Shown piece after piece: positions 35,576 through 43,305 of a stretch of 64,000 nucleotides of DNA; position 1 is the stretch's first letter, and each line of letters starts with the position of its first letter. The DNA comes from Pseudomonas serbica (GTDB lineage: Bacteria > Pseudomonadota > Gammaproteobacteria > Pseudomonadales > Pseudomonadaceae): contig NZ_JAQIYM010000090.1 in NCBI RefSeq assembly GCF_028823535.1, positions 682,001 through 746,000 of the forward strand, in the 5' to 3' direction. Under the pieces are notes generated by a model, which was given only the letters and a program-made list of their open reading frames with translations, did no database searches and had not been told where the DNA came from. Made by a program: the position numbers and the translations under genes.

Positions 35576-36157
35576 ATGGCACTCATTCGTTGTCTCGGCC
35601 CCATCCGGTTGCCCTTGGCTTACCGCCGCTTCATGCGATCCGAACTGAAGATGTACCGCGAAAAGCGCATCCAATCCGATCACCCGCTCAACGAGTGGGA
35701 GCAGGACATCCTGGAGCCCGGATGCAATATCAAAGAAGGCACGGCGCTGTATCGGCAGAACTTCATCAAGCGGCATTGGCTGCAAGAAGACGGCCCGGTC
35801 ATCGAGTTGCCCAAACCCGCCAAGTGTCCCGTGCTGGAAGCCCAACTGGGGCAGTTCATGAAGGGCCAGCAGACGCACATAGCGATGACCCTTGTCAGCA
35901 CTGTTGAGCATCGCGACCTCTACGACGAACAGTTCGACACCACGATACTGATCCCGTATGAGGTGAGCCCGCTGCACCTGCTCTGGGTGGAGGACGAGGA
36001 GTGCGCTCTGAAGCCCAATCACATCTATGCCTTCAGTCAGAAGCGCGAGCACGCCTTGCTCTACGGCACTGAAACCATCAGTGAAAACCTGGGCAGCCGC
36101 CCGGCCTCATTGTTGTCGGTGTCGTTTGCCAAGAAAGGTGGCGGGGCCCGCAAATAA
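35576..36157 (+). CDS. Hypothetical protein
   Basis: 193 residues; AGGA precedes ATG 35576. Basic N-terminus, an HPLNEWEQDIL segment and a basic C-terminus (AKKGGGARK). No membrane span or known motif. It lies 20 bases after the zinc-ribbon gene, so they are probably co-expressed. Confidence 0.65.
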   Translation: MALIRCLGPIRLPLAYRRFMRSELKMYREKRIQSDHPLNEWEQDILEPGCNIKEGTALYRQNFIKRHWLQEDGPVIELPKPAKCPVLEAQLGQFMKGQQTHIAMTLVSTVEHRDLYDEQFDTTILIPYEVSPLHLLWVEDEECALKPNHIYAFSQKREHALLYGTETISENLGSRPASLLSVSFAKKGGGARK

Positions 36158-36167
36158 TCACAATGTA

Positions 36168-36196
36168 TTGACAAGGGGTCAAAAGGCCATCAAACT
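36168..36196 (+). promoter_or_regulatory. Possible promoter of yedI
   Basis: TTGACA (36168-36173) and CAAACT (36191-36196) with 17-base spacing; the -10 box is poor. Confidence 0.4.
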
Positions 36197-36240
36197 GTGC
36201 TTCCCGTGGCAAGAGCCACACAATGGAAGGACACTATTCA

Positions 36241-37185
36241 ATGGCCGGCACTAGCCTGCTCGCTCTCATCGACGACATCATTGCCTTGCTGGATGACGTC
36301 GCCCTCATGAGTAAATCCGCCGCCACCAAGACAGTTGGCGTCCTGGGCGATGACCTCGCGTTGAGTGCTGAGCAAGTTTCTGGCATCAGAGCTGACCGTG
36401 AACTGCCTGTTGTCTGGGCGGTAGCCAAAGGCTCCATGATCAACAAAGCTATCCTGGTACCTGGCGCGTTGCTGGTCAGTGCGTTCGCCCCATGGGTGAT
36501 CACCCCCATGTTGATGGCGGGCGGTGCCTACCTGTGCTTTGAAGGCTTTGAAAAGATTGCCCACACGTTGCTGCACGGCAAGAAAGAAGCCGCCGAGGCC
36601 GCCGAGCAACTGAAGAAAGCCGTTGCTGATCCTGCTGTCGATATGGTCGCCTTCGAGCGCCAGAAAATTAAGGGCGCTATCAGAACGGACTCGATTTTAT
36701 CGCTTGAGATCATAGTAATCTCGCTTGGCGCCGTGGCTGGTGCATCGCTGCTGAATCAAATGCTGGTACTGACCCTGATCGCGGTTGGTGTGACAGTCGG
36801 TGTGTACTCTATCGTTGCCGGTATCGTTCGATTGGATGACCTGGGCTTCTATCTGATCAAACAGGAAGCCGAGTGGAAAAAGTCTTTTGGTCGCTGGGTG
36901 TTGCGCTTTGCGCCGAAGCTTATGAAGACCCTTGCCGTGGTCGGCACGGCAGCGATGCTGCTGGTGGGTGGCTCAATCCTTCTGCATTCCATTCCGGTGC
37001 TGGGTCATGCGCTGGTATTGCCAGAAAGCGTGGGTGAGCTTCCGGTAGTGGGTGGTGTTCTGTCTTTTGTGGCGCCGATGGCGATTGAAGGCCTGTTTGG
37101 TTTCATTGCCGGTGGTGTCGTGCTGGTAGCGGTTTCGATGGTCAGCAAGCTCAAAGGCTTGTTCAACAAACAACAAACTGCATAA
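36241..37185 (+). CDS. yedI: YedI-like inner-membrane protein (DUF808)
   Basis: 314 residues. The N-terminus MAGTSLLALIDDIIALLDDV and the segments KTVGVLGDDLALSAEQVSG and ELPVVWAVAKGSMINKAILV are the DUF808/YedI signature. Four or more transmembrane spans follow. GGAAGG lies upstream of ATG 36241. DUF808 proteins are inner-membrane proteins of unknown function normally found on chromosomes; a plasmid copy is notable. Followed by two small membrane genes. Confidence 0.9.
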   Translation: MAGTSLLALIDDIIALLDDVALMSKSAATKTVGVLGDDLALSAEQVSGIRADRELPVVWAVAKGSMINKAILVPGALLVSAFAPWVITPMLMAGGAYLCFEGFEKIAHTLLHGKKEAAEAAEQLKKAVADPAVDMVAFERQKIKGAIRTDSILSLEIIVISLGAVAGASLLNQMLVLTLIAVGVTVGVYSIVAGIVRLDDLGFYLIKQEAEWKKSFGRWVLRFAPKLMKTLAVVGTAAMLLVGGSILLHSIPVLGHALVLPESVGELPVVGGVLSFVAPMAIEGLFGFIAGGVVLVAVSMVSKLKGLFNKQQTA

Positions 37186-37200
37186 GTCTGGAGAGATGGT

Positions 37201-37485
37201 ATGGGGAAGGAAATCGCGGTTGCGGTCGGCGTGTTGCTCTGCGTTTTTGGGATGAGCATGTCAGTGATCATTGGCTATGCCGCTTCCCTTGGGCAGGCCG
37301 ATATCGGTATGCAGATCGCTCCTGTGATCAGTGATTTCCTTCTGCGCCATTGGAACATCGCCATGGTGATGGGGCCTTTGGGTTGCACCGTGATTGTCTA
37401 CCTGGGTTCGTGGGCGATCAGCATGGGGCTCCAGCCGGCACTGACTTTCGACGCAGTAATCAAAAAGGAGTTTGAACATGCGTAA
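37201..37485 (+). CDS. Small membrane protein
   Basis: 94 residues with two transmembrane spans (about 5-28 and 50-78). Lies 15 bases after yedI and overlaps the next small membrane gene by eight bases. Family not recognised. Confidence 0.65.
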   Translation: MGKEIAVAVGVLLCVFGMSMSVIIGYAASLGQADIGMQIAPVISDFLLRHWNIAMVMGPLGCTVIVYLGSWAISMGLQPALTFDAVIKKEFEHA

Positions 37486-37810
37486 TGCAGCGTCGCAAAA
37501 ACGATCTGATGTCATCCTTGCGCACTGGCGAGGCATGAGCAAAGGCCAGAAGAAGTACGTTTTTCTGGCTTCCCCGCTGACATCCGGGATGATGGGCTTA
37601 GTGTTCGTCTTGATGGTTAGCTTGGTGTGGACGTTAGGCCATATGGCCTTCAACTTGTTCTTCGGCAACCCAGATGACGGCTTTGTCTCTAACTTCTACT
37701 ACGTGGTCAAAGGTGCGTTGGAGTACTGGTGGTTGGCCCTGCTGCCCCCAGTCTGCTCGCTGTTGACGCTGAGCGGCGTTGAACTCTGGTCGCGCAAATC
37801 GGCACGTTAA
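37478..37810 (+). CDS. Small membrane protein
   Basis: 110 residues from ATG 37478 (AAGGAG at 37465-37470). Two transmembrane spans, a basic N-terminus and a basic C-terminus (WSRKSAR). Last gene of the yedI transcript; a terminator follows. Confidence 0.65.
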   Translation: MRNAASQKRSDVILAHWRGMSKGQKKYVFLASPLTSGMMGLVFVLMVSLVWTLGHMAFNLFFGNPDDGFVSNFYYVVKGALEYWWLALLPPVCSLLTLSGVELWSRKSAR

Positions 37811-37822
37811 CCTGATCCAATC

Positions 37823-37850
37823 AAAGGCCCGCATTCGTCGGGCCTTTTTT
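37823..37850 (+). terminator. Rho-independent terminator
   Basis: AAAGGCCCG/CGGGCCTTT stem with seven-base loop and T-run ends the yedI operon. Confidence 0.9.
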
Positions 37851-37869
37851 CATTTCTAGCGAGAGCACA

Positions 37870-38139
37870 ATGGACATCCCGAACCGTATCGAAAAGAAAA
37901 TTGACTCGACTGGCTATCAGACGTGGGTCAATGGTCAGGCGGTGCAAGTTGAAGACCTTAGCCGGGACGACCTTATTCAGGTGGTCTGCGAGAGCATGAA
38001 TGTCCTGAGCACTTTGGAGAGTTTGCAGATCGCAGCAGCTGGAGTGATGGAGCGCTGGGTGTGGGGGAGGCCGCAAGACTCTCTTACCGATATTGGCAAT
38101 CGACTGATCGCCGATGACCCGGATGGGCGTTCGGAATAA
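37870..38139 (+). CDS. Small hypothetical protein
   Basis: 89 residues, helical, soluble. ATG 37870. The DLSRDDLIQVVCESMNVLST helix is the most structured part. Phage and plasmid early genes often encode similar short proteins; no family recognised. Confidence 0.6.
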   Translation: MDIPNRIEKKIDSTGYQTWVNGQAVQVEDLSRDDLIQVVCESMNVLSTLESLQIAAAGVMERWVWGRPQDSLTDIGNRLIADDPDGRSE

Positions 38140-38179
38140 TTTGAGGTAGTATGCCTGGCATTCACAAAGGGTTTTGTTT

Positions 38180-38668
38180 ATGTTCCAGGCCAGCAATCAA
38201 GACATTCGAGAAACCATCAAGCGGTGCGGACTCATAGTTTTGCGCGATTGCGGCGGTGAACATGGGCAAGTTCGCACCATTACCTGTGGATTTACCGAAC
38301 ATGGCCTGCCGGAGTTGATCTGCCTGGGCTTGGATTCGGAGCTTATTTGGCGCCGGATGAACCAGGTTTTCCACGAAATGGTCATTGCCAAGACTCGCCA
38401 GCCCGGCCCGTTCGTTACCGATGAGTGGTTCAGCATGTCGATGCACGTGGTTCAGGCGAACAGAAAGCTTGCCGCCCAGTATGCCTATGGCACCGAACGC
38501 TACTACGCCGGCACCGGAAAGACTCCACAGTACATGCAAATGGCCTGGCCGGACGCCACGGGTAAATTCCCCTGGGAACCTGGTTTTGCAGAGGAGTACA
38601 GGGCTCGGCAACCAAACCTGAAATCTCCGGTTGAACTGGTTTCGGACATCTCCACACCTTCCCCTTAA
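38180..38668 (+). CDS. DUF4262-family protein
   Basis: 162 residues from ATG 38180 (AAAGGG upstream). TCGFTEHGLPELICLGLDSE matches the DUF4262 pattern (T-x-G-x3-x-G-x-PE-x3-x-G). These proteins are common in plasmids and actinobacterial or proteobacterial chromosomes; their function is unknown. Downstream gene starts 22 bases later. Confidence 0.75.
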   Translation: MFQASNQDIRETIKRCGLIVLRDCGGEHGQVRTITCGFTEHGLPELICLGLDSELIWRRMNQVFHEMVIAKTRQPGPFVTDEWFSMSMHVVQANRKLAAQYAYGTERYYAGTGKTPQYMQMAWPDATGKFPWEPGFAEEYRARQPNLKSPVELVSDISTPSP

Positions 38669-38690
38669 ATCCATTGATGCTGAGGTTTTA

Positions 38691-39221
38691 ATGCTTGAGG
38701 CTACCCCTGAGAGCGTAAGGGCAGCGCTTGGATTCCCGTTTGATGACACGCCACCACCAGAGCTCGACAAGGTCTACAAGCAGCTCTACCTGGGCCTGTC
38801 GCTCTGTGTGGCAAGGGAGCCAGATAAAAACTGGCACAAGCTGAAGCAAAAGTGGACGGAGTCAGGATGTCCTGGGCTTGATATTTTGTTCAAGAACCCA
38901 ACGGATCAAGAGGTGGATCGCCTTTGGCATGAACTCGATCCAGACCCGGCGTGCCAGGAATCGCATTATTGGCGGACGATACTGATCAGTCTCTACGCCG
39001 CCGTGCACCAGCGACCGTACCTGTACATCCCGCAAAAGCCCCTGACGATCCTGCTCAACGAGCTTGATCCTCTGTTATGTGGCTTTTTAGGTGAGTTCGG
39101 ACGGGTATCCATCAAGTCAGATCACCTGATTCTCTCGAATTATCTCTACCATGAGTCGATTCTTGGACGTCCGGTGCCGCTGGACGAGATGACCGCATTG
39201 CGTGAGGCGGGGCTCGTTTAG
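38691..39221 (+). CDS. Hypothetical protein downstream of DUF4262 gene
   Basis: 176 residues from ATG 38691 (GAGG upstream). Helical, rich in Leu/Pro/Asp; no catalytic motif. Co-transcribed with the DUF4262 gene by spacing. Confidence 0.65.
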   Translation: MLEATPESVRAALGFPFDDTPPPELDKVYKQLYLGLSLCVAREPDKNWHKLKQKWTESGCPGLDILFKNPTDQEVDRLWHELDPDPACQESHYWRTILISLYAAVHQRPYLYIPQKPLTILLNELDPLLCGFLGEFGRVSIKSDHLILSNYLYHESILGRPVPLDEMTALREAGLV

Positions 39222-39286
39222 GGTTGACCAGCGCCAGCACTGACAATTCAAGACAATTATTCAAGGCCAGACCGGACACAAAAGCG

Positions 39287-39330
39287 AAAGTCAAACGCGG
39301 TTGAAGCGAGGTTTGGGAGCAAAACAAGAG
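39287..39330 (+). repeat. Intergenic repeat B, copy 2
   Basis: AAAGTCAAACGCGG, then GAAGCGAGGTTTGGG and a CAAAA/AGAGC stretch, matching 27060-27102. It precedes the split Cas4-like gene pair. The 39222-39407 gap holds no gene. Confidence 0.65.
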
Positions 39331-39407
39331 CGCTTTTTTCGGCTTTTTACTTTAATCATTCAGACTCGCTGGAATCCCCAGAAGAAAAGCTGTTGGAGCA
39401 TTAGGTT

Positions 39408-39821
39408 GTGAGCAAAAACAAAGCGCTTGTTTCGGCCTCTGACATCGGCAAGGCAGCGTACTGCCCGCATTCCCTGTATTTGTCCAAGAAGCTTTCTCCC
39501 GAAAGCGCGGAATCCCATGTTGCCCGGCAACGCGGCACCCACATGCATGAGGATCTAACCAGCAAGGTGATGAACGATCTGGACAGGCGCTGTTACGTGG
39601 CGACCTATGCCTTTGGCGAGGATGATGCGGTGACGGTGTCCCTGCGAGCCTGGCGCGACCGTGTCTTGAAACCGACGTGGTGGGGGCGGGTGCTGGTGCG
39701 GGTGTATTACCGGTGTTCCCCATGGCTGGTGAAACAGTGCCAGCGTTCACCGACGTTGGCGCGGATTGTTAAGGCCGGGGTGCAGCGAATAAGCAGGTCG
39801 GTCAGGAAGGGTGATGAGTGA
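39408..39821 (+). CDS. Cas4-like nuclease, N-terminal half (split gene, part 1)
   Basis: 137 residues from GTG 39408. SASDIGKAAYCPHSLYLSKK is the Cas4/RecB-type N-terminal segment with the first cluster Cys (C19), and RGTHMHEDL (H47, E48) is the following conserved His-Glu block. The PD-(D/E)xK core and the C-terminal Cys triplet are missing here but are found in the overlapping next gene. The C-terminal 45 residues are basic and Trp-rich, perhaps membrane-peripheral. Stop and next start overlap (TGATG), so equimolar coupled translation is likely. Confidence 0.7.
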   Translation: MSKNKALVSASDIGKAAYCPHSLYLSKKLSPESAESHVARQRGTHMHEDLTSKVMNDLDRRCYVATYAFGEDDAVTVSLRAWRDRVLKPTWWGRVLVRVYYRCSPWLVKQCQRSPTLARIVKAGVQRISRSVRKGDE

Positions 39822-40399
39822 TGGATCTACATACGCTTGCCGGTCTCGTCCCCACGGTGCCGTACGACGTGCTCATGATCTTGGGCCTTACGTTGTTTGG
39901 CTTGTTGCTGGTGTTTATCGCTGCCAATGTCGGCAAGCGCCGCCGAGAGGCCGTGATCGCACACCTGGGCTTTGACGCTGAAGTGGTTTATGCCGACCGT
40001 GGCCGCGCTACACCCTCCCTGGTGTCGAAAGAGTTTGGGATCGTGGCCAAGCCTGATTTCGTGCTTCGTTTTGATATGGGCGCCTACGCCGTGGTGGAGT
40101 ACAAGAGCCGCAGCAGCGGACGGCTGTTTAACTCCGATGTCGCCCAAGTGAAGGCCACGGTCATTGCTGCCCGAGAGCGCTTTGATGTCTCCCTGGCGTA
40201 TGTGATCGTCGGCGACCAACGTCATAAGGTCGATGTCGACTTTCCGAGCGATGAGATTTACGAACAGATCAAGCCCCTGGTCAAACATGCCAGGGCTGCC
40301 AACGCCGGCGAAGAGATCAGGGTATTTGCGACCAGTGAGGCGCTTTGTCGAGGCTGTGCGGTGCGCAGGAACTGTCAAAAGCCAACGCGGGCGGCATAA
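39821..40399 (+). CDS. Cas4-like PD-(D/E)xK nuclease, C-terminal half with membrane anchor
   Basis: 192 residues from ATG 39821. Residues 15-36 form a transmembrane span (VLMILGLTLFGLLLVFIAAN), unlike soluble Cas4. The nuclease core has KPDFVLRF (D79), VEYKS (E93, K95) and a Gln-containing helix (DVAQVKATVIAARERF). The end has C176-x2-C179-x5-C185, the C-terminal cluster cysteines. With C19 of the upstream protein this would complete a four-Cys Fe-S cluster across two chains. No cas genes or CRISPR array are nearby. Confidence 0.75.
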   Translation: MDLHTLAGLVPTVPYDVLMILGLTLFGLLLVFIAANVGKRRREAVIAHLGFDAEVVYADRGRATPSLVSKEFGIVAKPDFVLRFDMGAYAVVEYKSRSSGRLFNSDVAQVKATVIAARERFDVSLAYVIVGDQRHKVDVDFPSDEIYEQIKPLVKHARAANAGEEIRVFATSEALCRGCAVRRNCQKPTRAA

Positions 40400-40411
40400 T
40401 AGGAGACGCGC

Positions 40412-40768
40412 ATGGGGATGTACGACGATTTAAGCTTCGACCATCGGATGCCAGATGGGTATGAGGGCGGGATCTTCCAAACGAAGAGTCTCGACTGCCG
40501 TCTCGACGAGTACGTGATTACGCTGGCTGGCCGACTGGTCATGGAAAAGCCCTGGAATGAGCGCAGCGAGCCCATCGGGGATATGAACTACTCCGGTGTG
40601 CTGAACGTGATTTCTTATGGGCGGCCAGGCGCTCTGTATGACCTGAAGTTTATCGATGGCACGCTGGTCGAGATTCACTGCTGCGATACAGGCGCCACAG
40701 AGGTGTTCCTACCAGTGATTGAACATGAAAACGGGAGACTCGGCCATGAGACACAACTACCTGGATGA
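40412..40768 (+). CDS. Hypothetical phage/plasmid-type protein
   Basis: 118 residues, beta-rich. MGMYDDLSFDHRMPDGYEGG resembles the N-terminus of small phage proteins (MGMFD... with a DGYxG turn). AGG sits before the ATG. It overlaps the next gene by 23 bases and belongs to the 40412-41475 run. Confidence 0.65.
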   Translation: MGMYDDLSFDHRMPDGYEGGIFQTKSLDCRLDEYVITLAGRLVMEKPWNERSEPIGDMNYSGVLNVISYGRPGALYDLKFIDGTLVEIHCCDTGATEVFLPVIEHENGRLGHETQLPG

Positions 40769-40964
40769 CAGCCTTTCTGGAACACACTGGGGCGTCAGTT
40801 CCGGGGGATTCGGAAGTGACCGGTATCCCTTGGTGCAGCTGCAGGATGATGAGGGCCGGCAAGTTCGGGTCAAGATGACGCCAGAGCATGCACGGGCCAT
40901 GGCTCGTGAGCTGATGCGTTACGCTGACGCCTGCGAGCCGAAGGTGCAGGGCGCACCGGAATGA
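40746..40964 (+). CDS. Small hypothetical protein
   Basis: 72 residues from ATG 40746 (GGGAG upstream). The end helix MTPEHARAMARELMRYAD resembles the end of the 33095-33322 protein, suggesting a shared small fold. Overlaps the neighbours on both sides. Confidence 0.65.
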   Translation: MRHNYLDDSLSGTHWGVSSGGFGSDRYPLVQLQDDEGRQVRVKMTPEHARAMARELMRYADACEPKVQGAPE

Positions 40965-41239
40965 CTTACCAAATCATCGATGGCTACGTGATTCATAATC
41001 CCCCGGTGTATCCGCTGGATGAGAAAGGCGTGCCAACGTTCCTCGAGGGCGTTGACCGAATCGTCTGGCTCACGCGGGCGAGGATGGGCGAGCGACAAAT
41101 CCGGTATTCAGCGGAAGGTTTTTTCAGGCCTCGCAAACGCGATGTGCGCGAAGTTGTCGGGGACAAGGCCTATGTTTGCTATTCCTATTCAGGGGATGGT
41201 TGTGACTGGTATGAATGCGGATGGGAGAACGAAAAATGA
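40961..41239 (+). CDS. Small hypothetical protein
   Basis: 92 residues, beta-rich with many aromatic and Cys residues near the end (CYSYSGDGCDWYECGWEN). ATG 40961 overlaps the previous stop (ATGA). No family recognised. Confidence 0.65.
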   Translation: MTYQIIDGYVIHNPPVYPLDEKGVPTFLEGVDRIVWLTRARMGERQIRYSAEGFFRPRKRDVREVVGDKAYVCYSYSGDGCDWYECGWENEK

Positions 41240-41475
41240 TGAGCTCTGAGCGCCTCCAGGCGAACCTGAAAGGCTTCAACATGAAAAGTGCAGTGATCGA
41301 CACGGGTACCAAAACTTGTGACGCTATTCGACTTCCTGACGGCAGCATGCAGGTTGTGAGTGGTTCGAGCCTCGGGCTGGAAGCTTTGTTGGCCGAGAGC
41401 GCAGCGAATGCCACAGCCCCCAGCCACACCCCAGCACAAACAGAGACGGGGAATAGTATCGCCATTCCAGATTGA
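41236..41475 (+). CDS. Small hypothetical protein
   Basis: 79 residues from ATG 41236, overlapping the previous stop (GGGAG upstream). Low-complexity Ala/Ser/Thr C-terminus. Its 3' half overlaps a minus-strand frame (41324-41662); both cannot be fully certain. Confidence 0.5.
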   Translation: MMSSERLQANLKGFNMKSAVIDTGTKTCDAIRLPDGSMQVVSGSSLGLEALLAESAANATAPSHTPAQTETGNSIAIPD

Positions 41476-41662
41476 GGCCCGCCAGCGTCAGGATCTCTGA
41501 ACTGCCACGCCAACCGCAGATGATCGCTATGGCGATCAGCAACAGGATGGTGTATTCGTCCACCAGTGGCTTTGCTGGCCCCTGGTGGTTGTCCGTCAAC
41601 AACAGATAGCCCATCACCACGGACAGGGCCATCAGACCCATTCCCGTCAATAAGGCAATCAT
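41324..41662 (-). CDS. Small membrane protein
   Basis: 112 residues from ATG 41662. Three hydrophobic spans cover about 1-80; the C-terminal 30 residues are basic and overlap the plus-strand gene at 41236-41475. Its start coincides with the stop of 41662-41943, an operon-like arrangement. The C-terminal boundary is uncertain. Confidence 0.5.
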   Translation of the reverse strand: MIALLTGMGLMALSVVMGYLLLTDNHQGPAKPLVDEYTILLLIAIAIICGWRGSSEILTLAGLNLEWRYYSPSLFVLGCGWGLWHSLRSRPTKLPARGSNHSQPACCRQEVE

Positions 41663-41943
41663 CAGGCGCCCCGGCCCGCTGGTGGAGCGCCCAGGAACAT
41701 GCCGACGAATCCTGGCAGCGGCGCCAAGAGCAAAAGCCAGAAGCTCAATCCCGTGCCCCAGCAGAGCAGGGCGATACCGATCAGCCCCAGCACCAACGAC
41801 ATCCAGGAACCGATCAGAAATGCCTGGGCAACCGCCCGCGACGCTTTGACGTCGTATTTGACCGACACCGCGCCGAACGCGCCCGCCATCAGCAACACCA
41901 CCAGGCTGGCGATGAACAACAGGCAATTGAAGATGAAGCTCAT
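41662..41943 (-). CDS. Small membrane protein
   Basis: 93 residues from ATG 41943 (AGGAG upstream). Three hydrophobic spans with small polar loops. First gene of a two-gene minus-strand unit. Composition is similar to the 42943-43242 protein (both end in a GFVG-type hydrophobic tail), hinting at a repeated family of small plasmid membrane proteins. Confidence 0.65.
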   Translation of the reverse strand: MSFIFNCLLFIASLVVLLMAGAFGAVSVKYDVKASRAVAQAFLIGSWMSLVLGLIGIALLCWGTGLSFWLLLLAPLPGFVGMFLGAPPAGRGA

Positions 41944-41968
41944 GCAATCTCTCCTAAGTGACCTCAAG

Positions 41969-41990
41969 CCCGGAGGTCGGACAGGAGGCG
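41969..41990 (+). repeat. Repeat C, copy 2
   Basis: CCCGGAGGTCGGACAGGAGG (then CG), matching 27541-27562 and partly 43306-43323; 26 bases upstream of the start of 41662-41943. Confidence 0.5.
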
Positions 41991-42005
41991 CGGGGTGGTG
42001 TGGCG

Positions 42006-42374
42006 TTACTTCTCGTCAGATCCGTGAACCTGGTGATCGCCGGCGTACGAGTTCGAGTTACGGGTGAACCATTGCTTCATCAGGTACGGCAATCCAAAGG
42101 GCGGCATTAGCAAAAACACCATTGGGAAAATGAGATGCGAATAGTCCGTCATCAGCAGGGCGATGAAGAGAGCGGCATAGGCGCTGATCGCCCCGATCCA
42201 CAGCAGCAGAAGGCGCATGCAAGTCTGCCGCCTGGTTCTGGTGGCTGAGCACTCATAGTGCGGGGCGTACCCAGCTCTGTAGCTGACGTAGGACAAGCAG
42301 ATCAGACCGATCATACCGACGAGCTGAACCGTGGCAATCACGAGAGCTGGGTATTCGGCAGTGTTCTCAAACAT
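42006..42374 (-). CDS. Small membrane protein
   Basis: 122 residues from ATG 42374. Three hydrophobic spans; polar Cys-containing loop (ECSATRTRRQTCMR) between the first and second. Overlaps the upstream zinc-ribbon gene by eight bases. Unknown family. Confidence 0.6.
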   Translation of the reverse strand: MFENTAEYPALVIATVQLVGMIGLICLSYVSYRAGYAPHYECSATRTRRQTCMRLLLLWIGAISAYAALFIALLMTDYSHLIFPMVFLLMPPFGLPYLMKQWFTRNSNSYAGDHQVHGSDEK

Positions 42375-42663
42375 TCTCAGGTGTTCCTGGTAGGTCAAAA
42401 ACGGCATCGAAATCAAAAAAACCTCGATACCCGTGGTTCCACAACGTCCTTACGCTGGGTTTCATGCCCAGCTTGCTCACACTGGCGCCACAGCTTTCAC
42501 AGCTAACGCTGCACATCAGCGCCTCGCCAAAGTACCTGGCATGGCCGCCGCAGGGGCACTTGTCGATACCCGTGCGAGCGCATTCATCGCAGTAAAAGTA
42601 GGCGTCAGCCGGATTGCAGTTGCCGCCGTGTTTTGCACACAACTTTCCGGTCGGGCCGCTCAT
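42367..42663 (-). CDS. Cysteine-rich zinc-ribbon protein
   Basis: 98 residues from ATG 42663 (AAAGGAAAG upstream). Six or more Cys arranged as CAKHGGNC, CDEC, CPCGG, then CESCG. The C-terminal CGASVSKLGMKPSVRTLWNH resembles Lar-like zinc ribbons. Start overlaps the stop of 42660-42893 (ATGA). Function unknown, possibly anti-restriction or metal-binding. Confidence 0.65.
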   Translation of the reverse strand: MSGPTGKLCAKHGGNCNPADAYFYCDECARTGIDKCPCGGHARYFGEALMCSVSCESCGASVSKLGMKPSVRTLWNHGYRGFFDFDAVFDLPGTPENV

Positions 42664-42893
42664 GGCTTTCCTTTCGAGGACAGAGATTGCAGGTAGAAGT
42701 AGAGTCGAAGCGGGATCGAGACGATGAATTCCAAACAGGCCAGCACCATCAGCACAGTGCTGAAGCCGGCGCACGCGAGGGCTACTTTCCAGTTGTACTT
42801 GCCGAACTTGGGATCGTCCTGCAGCAGCACACGGACGAACACAAGGAGCGCGAACAATGCACAGGCCAAGGCCAACAATTTCAATACAATCAT
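42660..42893 (-). CDS. Small membrane protein
   Basis: 77 residues, two transmembrane spans (about 3-25 and 36-65). Translationally coupled to the zinc-ribbon gene. Unknown family. Confidence 0.6.
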   Translation of the reverse strand: MIVLKLLALACALFALLVFVRVLLQDDPKFGKYNWKVALACAGFSTVLMVLACLEFIVSIPLRLYFYLQSLSSKGKP

Positions 42894-42942
42894 GGACAGC
42901 CACCTAATTTGAGTATGGTGTCAATATACGCTTAATGTTGAT

Positions 42943-43242
42943 TCATTTCCTCAGCAGGAACGGCGTGAGCAGAGCGAAACCAACAAAGCCAGGGAGCAGC
43001 AGGGTCAAAAACCACCACGCTGAGCAAGCTGTTACCTGTTGCATTGCACCAATGGCGAGATAACCCAATAGGCACGAGCAGGCGACTGAAAACCCAAAGA
43101 GAACCTTGGAGCCGAAATGGTCGGCGCAGTTGGATGTTTTTTGCCTGGGATTGGCATCCTGGAATGCGACGGCGGAGAACATCCCCGAGAGCAAGCTCAG
43201 GATAAATAGGAATCCGGCAATCACCAGCAAATCGATTCCCAC
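42943..43242 (-). CDS. Small membrane protein
   Basis: 99 residues with GTG 43242 as preferred start (GGAGA eight bases upstream). The alternative ATG 43302 lacks a ribosome-binding site and would place an inverted repeat inside the gene. Three hydrophobic spans. Upstream are an inverted repeat and a Repeat C copy. Confidence 0.55.
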   Translation of the reverse strand: MGIDLLVIAGFLFILSLLSGMFSAVAFQDANPRQKTSNCADHFGSKVLFGFSVACSCLLGYLAIGAMQQVTACSAWWFLTLLLPGFVGFALLTPFLLRK

Positions 43243-43264
43243 CAGAAATCTCCATGAGCGACAA

Positions 43265-43287
43265 ATATCGGGCAAGTATCCCGATAT
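43265..43287. promoter_or_regulatory. Inverted repeat ATATCGGG/CCCGATAT
   Basis: Perfect eight-base inverted repeat with seven-base centre, 23 bases upstream of the preferred start of 42943-43242. Operator candidate. Confidence 0.5.
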
Positions 43288-43305
43288 ATTGCCTGCATGC
43301 AAAGC

